Below, in pieces: positions 20,109 to 28,248 of a stretch of 52,011 nt of DNA (position 1 is the stretch's first letter; every line of letters starts with the position of its first letter). This stretch comes from Myxococcales bacterium. Lineage in GTDB: Bacteria; Myxococcota_A; Polyangia; Polyangiales; Houyiibacteriaceae. Below the pieces are notes generated by a model. The model ran no database searches. It was given only the letters and a program-made list of their open reading frames with translations, and was not told the origin of the DNA. The stretch spans positions 1 through 52,011 of the forward strand of contig JAHBWH010000040.1 in assembly GCA_019637115.1 (NCBI GenBank), written 5' to 3'. The position numbers and the translations under genes were made by a program.

Positions 20109-21896
20109 TTGAGCGGCGACCCCCAGACGACCCTCCCGGCGAGCGAGCCTGCGACCCACGCCGTCGCGCGTCCGCGCCTCGGGCGCATCTTCGAGCTCGT
20201 GCGGCCGTACCGCGGGCGCCTGGTCGCGGCGACGATCTTTCTCGTGCTGGGCAGCGGCATCGGGCTCATCTACCCCCGCGCCGTGCAGATCGCCGTCGAC
20301 CGTGGGCTCTCCGAGGGCAACCTCGAGATGCTCGATCGGCTCGCGCTGCTCTTGACCGTCGCCTTCCTCGCGCAGGCGGTCTTCACGTGGCTGCGCCATT
20401 ACCTCATGAGCTGGCTCGGCGAGCGGGCCGTGGCCGACCTTCGCCGTCGCGTGGTCGACCGCCTCGTCACCTTGCCGCCGAGCTTTTTTCATCGGCACCG
20501 CACGGGAGAGCTCGTCGGCCGCATCGCGGGCGACGTGACGATCGTCGAAGGCGTCGTCGGCACCGAGCTCAGCATGGCGCTCCGCAACCTCGTGCAGCTC
20601 GTCGGCGGCGTGGTGCTCCTCGCGCTCACCGACCCGTGGCTCACGCTCGCGATGCTCGGCGTCGTCCCGCCGCTCTCGATCGGCATGATGATCTTCGGGC
20701 GCCGGATCCGCGCGATGAGCCGCGGCGTGCAAGACGCCGCCGCCGACACACACGGCCGAGTGCAAGAGGCCCTCGGGGCGATCACGACCGTCCAGGCGTT
20801 CGGCCAAGAGCGGGCCGAGGGTGAGCGCCACGCCGTCGGCGTCGAGCGCGTCTTCACCCGCGCCCTGGGCCTCGCGCGCTGGCGCGCGACCTTCTTCGCG
20901 ACCTCCTCGCTCGCGGGCTTCCTCGCCATCGGGCTCGTGGTCTGGCTCGGCGGTCGGCGAGTGGCCGCGGGTGAGCTCAGCGCGGGCGGGCTGACGGCGT
21001 TCCTCCTCTACACGACGATCGTCGCCGTCGCGCTCGCCAGCCTGACGAGCCTCTGGGGCAGCCTGCAGCGCGCCGCGGGGGCGACGCAGCGGCTCTACGA
21101 GATCATCGACACGGTCCCCGCCATCCAGAGCCCCGCCGCCCCGGCGGCGTTCCCGGACGAGCCCCGCCGGATCGCCTTCGAGGGCGTGCGCTTCGCGTAC
21201 GATGCGCGCCCCGACGTGGAGGTGCTCGCCGGCGTGGACCTGCACGTCGAGCCCGGCGAGACCGTCGCCCTCGTCGGCCCGAGCGGCGCGGGCAAGACGA
21301 CGCTCACGGCGCTCGTCCCGCGCTTCTTCGACGTCGACGCTGGGCGCGTCACGGTCGGCGGTGTCGACGTGCGCGAGCTGGACCTCGACGCGCTCCGCGC
21401 GCGCATCGCGATGGTCCCGCAAGACCCGGTGCTCTTCAGCGGCAGCGTCGCGGAGAACATCGCGTACGCGCGCCCCGACGCCTCGCGCGCGGACATCGAG
21501 GCGGCGGCGCGCCGCGCGAACGCACACGACTTCATCATCGGCTTCCCCGAGGGCTACGAGACGCGCTGCGGCGAGCGCGGCGTGCAGCTCAGCGGCGGCC
21601 AGCGGCAGCGCGTCGCGATCGCGCGGGCCATCCTCGCCGACCCGCAGATCCTGATCCTCGACGAGGCCACCTCGAGCCTCGACGCCGAGAGCGAGGCCGC
21701 GATCCAGGTCGCGCTCGCGGAGCTGATGAAGGGGCGGACGACCCTGGTGATCGCGCACCGCCTGAGCACGGTGCGCGACGCCGACCGCATCGTCGTCCTC
21801 GACGGCGGCCGCGTCGCCGAGGTCGGTCGCCACGACGAGCTGATGGCGAGCGACGGCGTCTACCGGAGGCTGGCGCTGCATCAGCTCGCGGCGTGA
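20109..21896 (+). CDS. ABC exporter, fused permease-ATPase (MsbA/LmrA type)
   Basis: A 595-residue half-transporter that works as a homodimer or heterodimer in the inner membrane. Residues 40-310 are the six-helix exporter domain (RGRLVAATIFLVLGSGIGLIYP, WLTLAMLGVVPPLSI, GFLAIGLVVWLGG). From about residue 355 comes the ATPase: Walker A GPSGAGKTT (Lys396), Q-loop VPQDPVLFSG, signature LSGGQRQR, Walker B ILILDEATSS with catalytic Glu, and H-loop AHR. Every catalytic element is present. Family members export lipid A, lipids, drugs or peptides, and no neighbour fixes the substrate. The start is the TTG at 20109; no ATG is available before the conserved region. Confidence 0.92.
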   Translation: MSGDPQTTLPASEPATHAVARPRLGRIFELVRPYRGRLVAATIFLVLGSGIGLIYPRAVQIAVDRGLSEGNLEMLDRLALLLTVAFLAQAVFTWLRHYLMSWLGERAVADLRRRVVDRLVTLPPSFFHRHRTGELVGRIAGDVTIVEGVVGTELSMALRNLVQLVGGVVLLALTDPWLTLAMLGVVPPLSIGMMIFGRRIRAMSRGVQDAAADTHGRVQEALGAITTVQAFGQERAEGERHAVGVERVFTRALGLARWRATFFATSSLAGFLAIGLVVWLGGRRVAAGELSAGGLTAFLLYTTIVAVALASLTSLWGSLQRAAGATQRLYEIIDTVPAIQSPAAPAAFPDEPRRIAFEGVRFAYDARPDVEVLAGVDLHVEPGETVALVGPSGAGKTTLTALVPRFFDVDAGRVTVGGVDVRELDLDALRARIAMVPQDPVLFSGSVAENIAYARPDASRADIEAAARRANAHDFIIGFPEGYETRCGERGVQLSGGQRQRVAIARAILADPQILILDEATSSLDAESEAAIQVALAELMKGRTTLVIAHRLSTVRDADRIVVLDGGRVAEVGRHDELMASDGVYRRLALHQLAA

Positions 21897-21908
21897 AAGC
21901 AGCACGAG

Positions 21909-21945
21909 AAGTCCCGTGCCCTTGCCCATGCCCGTGCCCATGCCC
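21909..21945. repeat. Short hexamer tract CCCRTG/CCCTTG
   Basis: About five 6-bp units (CCCGTG, CCCTTG, CCCATG, CCCGTG, CCCATG) lie just after the exporter stop. It is a small relative of the hexamer tracts near 10-12 kb. Confidence 0.7.
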
Positions 21946-21956
21946 CCCGCCTTCGT

Positions 21957-22108
21957 CCCCACGAGCCCCGTACCCCGCCCTCCGACGCGCGCGTCCCCGC
22001 GAGCCCCGCACCCCGCCCTCCGACGCGTGCGTCCCTGCGAGCCCCACGCCTCGCCCTCCGACGCCCACGTTCCCCCCGAGCCCCCGCACCCCGCCCGTCG
22101 ACGCGCGT
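21957..22108. repeat. Four tandem 38-bp units
   Basis: Units start at 21957, 21995, 22033 and 22071. All are C-rich on the plus strand and share a CGAGCCCC core; identity falls towards the fourth unit. No gene crosses them. Together with the adjacent hexamers they fill most of the gap between the exporter and the CWC gene. Confidence 0.8.
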
Positions 22109-22219
22109 CCCGAGCCCGATGCTCGTTCCACATCTCCACGGCCCTCGACGTCGCTCGACGACCTCCCCAACGGTTTCGACCGAGTCCGCCAACCGAGGAG
22201 CAAACGCAGCGGAACCCGA

Positions 22220-22426
22220 CTACGACTCGACGATGCGCAGCGTCGGCTCCGCCGCGTCCACGCAAGCCCGGCAGATGCACGCAGTGTCGCGTTGGTCCTC
22301 GGGGATCTTTGCGAGCAGCGACCGCGGGATCGTGACCGCGAAGCACCAACACGACGCCTCGCCCCGCGCGACCTCGCAGTCGTTCTCGCCACCACAGAGG
22401 GCGCAGCGCCGCGGATCCGAGCTCAT
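22220..22426 (-). CDS. Cysteine-rich CWC family miniprotein
   Basis: A 68-residue protein matching the Cys_rich_CWC family: CALCGG, CEVA, the namesake CWC (SCWCF) and a closing CICRAC. The family is small, cytosolic and thought to bind a metal through its Cys clusters; the function is unknown. The ATG lies 9 nt after a TATCCT box with no ribosome site, and the frame matches family length exactly, so the start is well supported. The gene is alone on its strand. Confidence 0.82.
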   Translation of the reverse strand: MSSDPRRCALCGGENDCEVARGEASCWCFAVTIPRSLLAKIPEDQRDTACICRACVDAAEPTLRIVES

Positions 22427-22435
22427 GCGTGGCCG

Positions 22436-22441
22436 AGGATA
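22436..22441 (-). promoter_or_regulatory. Candidate -10 box TATCCT of the CWC gene
   Basis: TATCCT on the minus strand, 9 nt before ATG 22426. The spacer CGGCCACGC has no ribosome site. Confidence 0.4.
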
Positions 22442-22567
22442 GCAACGGCGCTCGACGTGTCACCTCACTCACCACGGGTCGCGGCAAGGCGGCGGCGACG
22501 TCGGCCGCGCAGCAGCGACGACAGGAGCGACCGGCCGCCGCGCACCGCGACCGCTCTTCTACTGCAA

Positions 22568-22606
22568 AGCGGTTGCATGAGATCCCCAGGGGATCTACAA
22601 ACCGCT
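22568..22606 (+). promoter_or_regulatory. Promoter with 17-bp palindrome in its spacer
   Basis: TTGCAT (22573-22578) and TACAAA (22596-22601) are spaced by exactly 17 bp. The spacer region carries the perfect palindrome AGATCCCC-A-GGGGATCT (22580-22596), flanked by AGCGGTT (22568-22574) and its complement AACCGCT (22600-22606). Transcription would start near 22608, the A of the next gene's ATG. The palindrome is a good candidate for a repressor or MerR-like activator site. Confidence 0.5.
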
Positions 22607-22607
22607 C

Positions 22608-23387
22608 ATGCGCTGGTGGATCGCCTGTCTCCTCTGCCTCGGGCTCGCTTGCGAGAGCGGCGGCAGCGGCGCGCGGCTCGTCGAGGTCGAGCTCGTGGCC
22701 GAGCCACGGGGGATCGACGTCCGGCACAGCGTCGTCGGCGAGTGGGAGGTCGAGCTCGAGGAGGCGAGCGTGCTCGTCGGCCCGATCTACCTCCTCGCGC
22801 CGCCCGCGACCCCCTTGATGGCGCACCTGCGGTCGCTCTTCGTCTCGACGGCTCGTGCGCACGCGGGGGACGACAACCTCGACGGCATCCGCGTCATCGG
22901 CGAGCTCCTCGATCCCGTCCCGGTGAACGCCCTGATGGACGCGCCGATCCCGCTCGGGCTCACGCTCGCCGAAGGGGTGGAGCTCGACCGCATCGTCCTC
23001 GTCCTCGACACGCCGCGGGGCGCGCACGCGGCGCCAGACTCCCCGACCCGGGGCCACCATGCCTTCGTCCGCGGCGTCGCGACCCGCGGCGACCGCACGC
23101 TGCGTTTCTCCGCCGGCCTCGACCTGCCCAACGACCGGATCGCCCGCCGCATCGAGGGGTTGCGCTTCCCCTCTCCCGTCGTGCTCGACGACGGCTCTCG
23201 CGTCGTCGTCCGCCCGAGCCCGAACGAGTGGCTCCGCCGCGTCGACTTCGACGCGCTCGCCGACGCGCTCGTCGATCTCCCGGCCGACGAGGAGGCGTAC
23301 ATCGAGGCGCCCAGTCAGCTCCACAACGCCTGGTACCTCGGCCTACGCAACCCCTCGTCCTGGGAGACCCAGGTCGTCGCTCGTTGA
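22608..23387 (+). CDS. Lipoprotein of unknown function
   Basis: A 259-residue predicted lipoprotein (MRWWIACLLCLGLAC, acylation at Cys15). The mature part is beta-rich with alternating hydrophobic and acidic residues (LVEVELVAEPRGIDVRHSVV, GEWEVELEEASVLVGPIYLL). It has a TARAHAGDDNLDG segment whose His and Asp residues might bind a metal, which is a weak inference. I do not recognise the family. It converges with the dihaem cytochrome gene at 23424 (36-bp gap). Its likely control by the palindromic promoter immediately upstream is the most specific clue to its role. Confidence 0.7.
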   Translation: MRWWIACLLCLGLACESGGSGARLVEVELVAEPRGIDVRHSVVGEWEVELEEASVLVGPIYLLAPPATPLMAHLRSLFVSTARAHAGDDNLDGIRVIGELLDPVPVNALMDAPIPLGLTLAEGVELDRIVLVLDTPRGAHAAPDSPTRGHHAFVRGVATRGDRTLRFSAGLDLPNDRIARRIEGLRFPSPVVLDDGSRVVVRPSPNEWLRRVDFDALADALVDLPADEEAYIEAPSQLHNAWYLGLRNPSSWETQVVAR

Positions 23388-23423
23388 GAGGGGGCCGCTC
23401 GGCTCCGCCTCGCACGAACCCGT

Positions 23424-24824
23424 TCAAGGACAGAGCGAGGCGTCGAGGCTCTCCACCCACGCGCGGAGGATCGGCAGCGCGCGCACGTCGACGACGGATC
23501 GCCCGACGGGGGGCATCGGGCCAGGGAACTCCCCGAGCGTCGCGCCGACGCGCCGGAGGATGACCGAGTCCGCGGGGTAGGCCGGATCGATGCGCATCCC
23601 CATGTCGCTCGTGCCGGGGAACTGCGTGGGGACGCAGACGGTCCGCGTCTCTTCGAGCGGCGTCGACCACCGCAGATCGAGATCGAGCCCGACCGGCGCG
23701 AAGCCCCCGGGCGTGTGGCAATGCGCGCAGTTCGCGTGCAGGTAGGCGCGCGCGCGCGCCTCGAGGGGCGCGCTCGTGTCGAAGGGCGAAGGCATCGCGC
23801 GCCCCTCGGGGAACCAGCCCTCGAGCACCCCGAGCGCCCGCAGCGCGTCGAGCTGCGCGCCCGCGCGCCCCTCGTAGCGGACGGTGGTCGCGAGCTGCGG
23901 CGCCGTCGGCCCGAGCACCGGGTTGACCCGATGACAGGTCGCGCAGGTGTCGCGGGACGGGAAGAGATAGTCGACGTCGCGGCCGTCGGAGAGGGTGAAG
24001 CGCGTGGTCTCCGCGCCGTCGAGGAGGCGCGCGTCGTCCCCCTCGACGCGGTAGGTGAAGAGCACGAAGCCCTCCGGCCCGCTCACCGAGAAGCGCACCT
24101 CGAGCGGCGCGGGTGGATCGCTCGGCTCCGCGAAGAGCTTCACCAGCACCGTGCCGAGCGGCATCGTGATCTCCCCGTTCTCCTCGATGCGCGCGACCTC
24201 GCCGGGCGGGATCGCCATCCAGCGCCGCTTGACGGTGTCGTCGGTGAAGAGCTCCGACGCGACGCCGAAGGGCACGAGCTCTGCCGTCGGGACGAGCGGC
24301 GCGATCGTCTCGAAGCAGTCCGTCTCGGAGAGCCGCGCGGGGGGCGCCTCGCCTGCGATCACGCCGGTCAGGCAGCGCTGGGTCGTTACGCGCCCGGCGG
24401 GCATGGCGCCGACCTCGGGCCACGGCTCGGAAGCTCCAGGATCGACCCCACCGCAAGCGGCGAGGAGACAGCACACGATGAGTGGTGCTCGGCGGATTTG
24501 ACGATCCGTTTGCGCCGGTCCTCGGCGCCGCTCGGCGGCCCGACCGGCCTTCGGCCTATCTCCTCGAATATGCTCTGCATGTCCTTCGTCGATTCGGATC
24601 GCCGAGCGACGCCGAATCCTCGCCGGTACGGTATCGCCAACTCCGCCGAGCACCACGAGACGCTTCACGGCCGCCAGGGTATCAGGCGCACCACCCAGCG
24701 CTCCGACCTGCGCGACGTCACTCACAGCCCACGAACGGAGATGATCCAGATCATGGCGAGCCGCGAAGCTCCGCACATGGGGTAGCCTCGCATACCTCGA
24801 ATGGCGTCCGTTGATCGCGGGCAA
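23424..24824 (-). CDS. SO_2930/TIGR03806-type dihaem c-type cytochrome lipoprotein
   Basis: Family landmarks are clear: PFGVASELFTDDTVKRRWMAIPPG, FTYRVEGDDARLLDG, haem site CATCH, RARAYLHANCAHCH (second haem), MPPVGRSVVDV and a closing RAWVE. It is probably a periplasmic electron carrier or oxidoreductase anchored by lipidation (PLIVCCLLAACGG). The start is unresolved. The frame is open to ATG 24824, but the first 109 residues look non-coding. The natural signal peptide would start at the ATC codon 24497-24495, and the first ordinary start after that (GTG, 24476) leaves an implausibly short signal. The true gene most likely begins between 24476 and 24500. Confidence 0.78.
   Translation of the reverse strand: MPAINGRHSRYARLPHVRSFAARHDLDHLRSWAVSDVAQVGALGGAPDTLAAVKRLVVLGGVGDTVPARIRRRSAIRIDEGHAEHIRGDRPKAGRAAERRRGPAQTDRQIRRAPLIVCCLLAACGGVDPGASEPWPEVGAMPAGRVTTQRCLTGVIAGEAPPARLSETDCFETIAPLVPTAELVPFGVASELFTDDTVKRRWMAIPPGEVARIEENGEITMPLGTVLVKLFAEPSDPPAPLEVRFSVSGPEGFVLFTYRVEGDDARLLDGAETTRFTLSDGRDVDYLFPSRDTCATCHRVNPVLGPTAPQLATTVRYEGRAGAQLDALRALGVLEGWFPEGRAMPSPFDTSAPLEARARAYLHANCAHCHTPGGFAPVGLDLDLRWSTPLEETRTVCVPTQFPGTSDMGMRIDPAYPADSVILRRVGATLGEFPGPMPPVGRSVVDVRALPILRAWVESLDASLCP
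24741..24754. promoter_or_regulatory. Possible operator ATGATC-CA-GATCAT
   Basis: A perfect 6-bp inverted repeat with a 2-nt centre, in the divergent region about 145 bp before the CrtC-like gene. It could bind a dimeric regulator. Confidence 0.3.
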
Positions 24825-24884
24825 CTCGGCGTCCTCTGCGCATCTTTCCGTGCATGTTCATTGCGCGCACTGCGCCGTGACGTC

Positions 24885-24890
24885 TATCGT
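24885..24890 (+). promoter_or_regulatory. Candidate -10 box TATCGT of the CrtC/AttH-like gene
   Basis: TATCGT ends 7 nt before ATG 24898. Its position supports that ATG against the longer frame from 24811. Confidence 0.4.
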
Positions 24891-24897
24891 CCCGGCG

Positions 24898-26316
24898 ATG
24901 CCCCCGCCTTGGAACGTTTGGCCGTATCACCGCCCCGGATCTGCCGTGACCTTCCCCCGCGACGAGGGCTGGCATCGGCTCCTCCCGCGCCCCTTCGGCT
25001 CGATCGCCAACCCCTCGATGAGCGAGATGGAGTGGGTCTACCTCAACGCCCACGTGAAAGAGGTCGGCGGCGCAGAGCGGACCTTCATCGTCTTCGCCGC
25101 CTACTTCACGCAGGGGCTCCGTTTCCTGATCGTCCGCGCGTGGGACGCCGAGGATCGCTACCTCGGCGCGTGGACGGGGACGGCGTGGGGGCTCTTGCGC
25201 GCGTCGCCGGCGCACCTCGACCTCAGCTTCACGCACGGCGGCGGGACCGATCGCTGGGCCGCGCGGCAGACCGCTGGGGGCGCCCCCATCCCCTTCGCCT
25301 CGCGGCTCGACGCCACCGACGACGCGAAGACGTTCCACGTCCACCTCGACCTCGACTGCGTCAAGCGCCCCTACGAGGCGGGCGGGCGCGGCTATCTTCC
25401 CTTCGGCAAGAACGGCTCTTTCTACTATTACTCGCTCACCCGCTTGAACGCCGCGGGCACGCTCTCCTTGCCCACACCAGGCGGCGGAATGGAGCACGTC
25501 GAGGTGCTCGGCCTCGGTTGGTACGACCACCAATGGGGCCCCTTCTACGTGACGCCGTTCCGCAATGATCACCTCGAGCAATACGAATGGATGAGCATCC
25601 AGCTCGAGAGCGGAGACGAGCTGCTCCTGACCACGGTCTGGGAGTCCGGCGGGGAGACGCCGAGCCTCCCGGCATACGGAGGGGCGGGCCTGGTGCGCGC
25701 CGACAACACCTTCGACAAGCTCGTCGGCGCGCACCGGTGGCGGCGGACCCGCTTCTGGCGCTCCCCGCGCCAGCACGCGATCTACTCCGCGGGCTGGACC
25801 TTCGAGGCCCCCGAGTGGGGCACCTCGCTCGTCATCACGCCGCGTCACCCCGACCAGCTCACCCCCATCGTGGACGCGCCCCCGAGGACGCTCACGGGCC
25901 TCTTCAGCGTCGCCGCCTCCGGCTGGACCGGCTGGCGAGGCGACTTCTGGGAGGGGAGCTGCCACGTGACCGGCACCTTCGCGGGCGCGCCAGCGAAGGG
26001 GCTCGCGTTCGCCGAGCTCGTCAAGCGCTACGAGGATCCCAAGTTCCGCATCGAAGAGGTGCGCAACGATCCGGACCTCTGCGTGCTGATGTGGCGCGTC
26101 ACCAACCCAGACGAGCAGGTCCGGCTCACCTCTCGCTTCTTCCTCGAGGAGCCCGGCGGCGCCGTCATCCTCGACACGCCGGATCTCGAGGTCCCCGTGA
26201 TGGTCCTCGACGACCCCGGTCTCCCGAAGGGGCGCCCCCTCGTCGCGCGTGTCGTCGTCTCGGGCCCGGACGGCACGATCTCGGGCACCGAGACCCGTCG
26301 GATCACGCTCCGTTGA
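24898..26316 (+). CDS. CrtC/AttH-type lipocalin-like protein (possible carotenoid 1,2-hydratase relative)
   Basis: A 472-residue protein of the CrtC/AttH (hydroxyneurosporene synthase / lipocalin-like) superfamily. Early landmarks are EMEWVYLNAHVKEVGG and FIVFAAYFTQG. The diagnostic GLGWYDHQWGPFYV is near residue 218, followed by EWMSIQLESGDELLL. CrtC adds water to carotenoid end groups at the membrane; AttH-like members have other, unclear lipid-related roles. A desaturase-like oxidoreductase follows 204 bp downstream on the same strand, which supports isoprenoid or lipid chemistry but does not prove it. No signal peptide follows ATG 24898. Confidence 0.75.
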   Translation: MPPPWNVWPYHRPGSAVTFPRDEGWHRLLPRPFGSIANPSMSEMEWVYLNAHVKEVGGAERTFIVFAAYFTQGLRFLIVRAWDAEDRYLGAWTGTAWGLLRASPAHLDLSFTHGGGTDRWAARQTAGGAPIPFASRLDATDDAKTFHVHLDLDCVKRPYEAGGRGYLPFGKNGSFYYYSLTRLNAAGTLSLPTPGGGMEHVEVLGLGWYDHQWGPFYVTPFRNDHLEQYEWMSIQLESGDELLLTTVWESGGETPSLPAYGGAGLVRADNTFDKLVGAHRWRRTRFWRSPRQHAIYSAGWTFEAPEWGTSLVITPRHPDQLTPIVDAPPRTLTGLFSVAASGWTGWRGDFWEGSCHVTGTFAGAPAKGLAFAELVKRYEDPKFRIEEVRNDPDLCVLMWRVTNPDEQVRLTSRFFLEEPGGAVILDTPDLEVPVMVLDDPGLPKGRPLVARVVVSGPDGTISGTETRRITLR

Positions 26317-26364
26317 TGCCCGTTGATCCATTTTGATGCCTGTGACGCCCCGCTGCTCTCTCCC

Positions 26365-26385
26365 GATCGCGACTGGATCGCGATC
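26365..26385. promoter_or_regulatory. Inverted repeat GATCGCGA...TCGCGATC
   Basis: An 8-bp perfect inverted repeat around CTGGA, in the AT-richer gap between the CrtC-like and desaturase-like genes. It may be an operator for the desaturase-like gene or a weak terminator; no T-tract follows. Confidence 0.35.
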
Positions 26386-26507
26386 AACCGCGCCCGCAGA
26401 ACCGCGACGCGACGGAAGCAAAACGTCGTGTTTCTATCGCGTTTTCAATCCATTCCACCCAATTCAACCGTCGCTTGAAATGACATTGACCTTGGGTCAC
26501 CAACCTC

Positions 26508-26512
26508 CGAGG
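26508..26512 (+). promoter_or_regulatory. Ribosome-binding site GAGGA deciding the GTG start at 26521
   Basis: GAGGA is placed 8 nt before GTG 26521. This is one of the few genes here with an ordinary ribosome site. Confidence 0.4.
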
Positions 26513-26520
26513 ATGCGAGC

Positions 26521-28140
26521 GTGGCCAAGAAAAAGATCGTGATCCTCGGGGGTGGGTTGTCCGCGCTCTCGGCCGGCATCCACCTCCTCCAAGACGGGGG
26601 CTCCGAGAAGGTCGACGTGACCCTGCTCTGCATGGAGCATCGGCTCGGGGGCAAGGCCGCGAGCTGGCGCCTGCCGGACGGTCGGTTCATGGAGGTCGGC
26701 TTCCACGCGATCTTCGGCTACTACCGTGCGATTCAGAGGCTGCTCGCGCGCGGTGGCCACTCGGTCGACGACCCGCGCTACTTCACGACGAACGAGGGCG
26801 TCCACCTGATGTACGAAGAGGGCGCGCGGCGGGTCAACCGGCTCGACGTCCCGACCAGCCCCCACGACGTCGCCGCGCTCTTCAACGCCGGCTTCCTCCG
26901 CTACGAGGGGATGACGGCGCGCGAGAAGATCGCGGTGGGTCGGTGGATGTCGAAGGTTGGAGCGAAGCTGCTCCTGACGAAGGTCGACCCGCGCATCGAC
27001 GAGCACTCGTTCACGGCCTACTGCGTTCAGACCGGCCTCGATCTAGAGCTCACTCGAAAGAGCTGGTTCCGCTACGTGCTCGACCTCGCCTTCAATTACC
27101 CGGCGGAGGGGTCGGCGTACGTCGGCATGTACGGGTTCCAGCGCCTCATGGGCCCCGAGAAGAGCCGCGTGTACTACGCGAACGGGCCGCTCAGCGAGGT
27201 CATCGTCCGGCCCATCGCGGACCTCTATCTCTCGCTCGGAGGCAAGGTCGAGTATTGCCAGAAGGTGACGCGCATCGAGCTCGACGGCGCCCGCGTGACG
27301 GAGCTCGGCACCACGCGCATGGCGATCGTCGCGCCCATCCCGGGCGTCACCGACCACGTCACGCCGACGCCGATCGGCGGCAGCTACTCCCTCGACGAGG
27401 CCCCCTACCCTGTCGGCGATCCTGCCCCGCCGGCGGGGGAGCCGGAGCGCCTCCTGCGCGACGGCGTCGACTTCGACGAGGTGATCTGCACGCTCCCGGT
27501 CGACAGCCTCCGTGCCCTGCTGCGGACCACGTCGCGCTTCGAGGAGCAGGTGCTCGACAAGCCCGAGCTCCGGAAGATCTGGGCGCTGCGGAGCGTCGCG
27601 TCGATCTCCCTTCGGGTCTGGTTCCCCGAGAAGGTGATGCCGTCCGACTACAAGACGGTGGTGATGGGGACCCCCCAGCCGACGGCCACGATCATCGACT
27701 ACACGAACCGCGTGCGGGAGCTCCGCGAATCCGCGTGGGGATCGGTCGTCGAGTTCGAGGGGCAAGAGGGACTGCACGGCGAGCTCGGCGACCGAGAGCT
27801 CGTCTCCGAGATCCTCGACACCTTCCGCAGCTTGCCCTTCGTGAAGGCGTCCCGCGTCGACAAGGACGCGGTGCTGAACCAGAGCGGCGGTCATCACTAC
27901 GACTTCCGTCGGAACACCGCGCACCACATGCGCTACCTCTTGATGGAGCCCGGTCATTGGGCGCATCGCCCGATGCAGGAGGCGTCTCCGTACGAGAACC
28001 TGACGTTGAGCGGCGACTGGATGGCGGGGAGTCAGCCGACCGCCAGCATGGAGGCGGCGGTGCGCACGGGCTGCGTCGCCGCGCGGCTCCTTCGCGCGCG
28101 CTACGACCTCACGGCGACCGAGAGCTGTGATGGCGGCTGA
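26521..28140 (+). CDS. FAD-dependent oxidoreductase, carotenoid (zeta-carotene) desaturase-like
   Basis: A 539-residue flavoprotein of the amine-oxidase/phytoene-desaturase superfamily. The N-terminal dinucleotide-binding fold KKIVILGGGLSALSAGIHLL is followed by EHRLGGKAASWRLPDGRFMEVGFHAIFG, typical of CrtP/CrtQ/HpnE-like desaturases. The C-terminal FAD motif is LSGDWMAGSQPTASMEAAVRTGCVAA. It should oxidise a polyene or isoprenoid lipid at a membrane; the substrate is not determinable. No phytoene synthase or other crt gene is in the window. The GTG start follows a good ribosome site. The next gene starts 108 bp later on the same strand. Confidence 0.85.
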   Translation: MAKKKIVILGGGLSALSAGIHLLQDGGSEKVDVTLLCMEHRLGGKAASWRLPDGRFMEVGFHAIFGYYRAIQRLLARGGHSVDDPRYFTTNEGVHLMYEEGARRVNRLDVPTSPHDVAALFNAGFLRYEGMTAREKIAVGRWMSKVGAKLLLTKVDPRIDEHSFTAYCVQTGLDLELTRKSWFRYVLDLAFNYPAEGSAYVGMYGFQRLMGPEKSRVYYANGPLSEVIVRPIADLYLSLGGKVEYCQKVTRIELDGARVTELGTTRMAIVAPIPGVTDHVTPTPIGGSYSLDEAPYPVGDPAPPAGEPERLLRDGVDFDEVICTLPVDSLRALLRTTSRFEEQVLDKPELRKIWALRSVASISLRVWFPEKVMPSDYKTVVMGTPQPTATIIDYTNRVRELRESAWGSVVEFEGQEGLHGELGDRELVSEILDTFRSLPFVKASRVDKDAVLNQSGGHHYDFRRNTAHHMRYLLMEPGHWAHRPMQEASPYENLTLSGDWMAGSQPTASMEAAVRTGCVAARLLRARYDLTATESCDGG

Positions 28141-28235
28141 GAAGATTCGCGTTGGGGGCGCTCGCGCGTGCGACTCCTCTCATCCCGCGCGCCCGCAGGG
28201 CGAGAGCCCCCTTGGTCTCGCGTGCAGCGCGCGGG

Positions 28236-28241
28236 TAGGCT
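28236..28241 (+). promoter_or_regulatory. Candidate -10 box TAGGCT of the TIGR02265-like gene
   Basis: TAGGCT ends 7 nt before ATG 28249, which argues for that ATG rather than the frame start at 28168. Confidence 0.4.
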
Positions 28242-28248
28242 CGCGCTG

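Larger units (their letters stand above)
24498..24897. other. Divergent intergenic region
   Basis: This 400-bp gap lies between the dihaem cytochrome and the CrtC-like gene. It holds the palindrome at 24741-24754 and a 7-bp inverted repeat GATTCGG/CCGAATC (about 24592-24619). The long minus-strand frame across it is not gene-like. Confidence 0.4.

Noticed and set aside
20046-23324. Minus-strand open frame of 1092 codons opposite the ABC exporter and beyond.
   Set aside because: It is a GC-bias shadow of the exporter and lipoprotein genes; its sequence is Asp/Arg/Ala/Val-rich without motifs.
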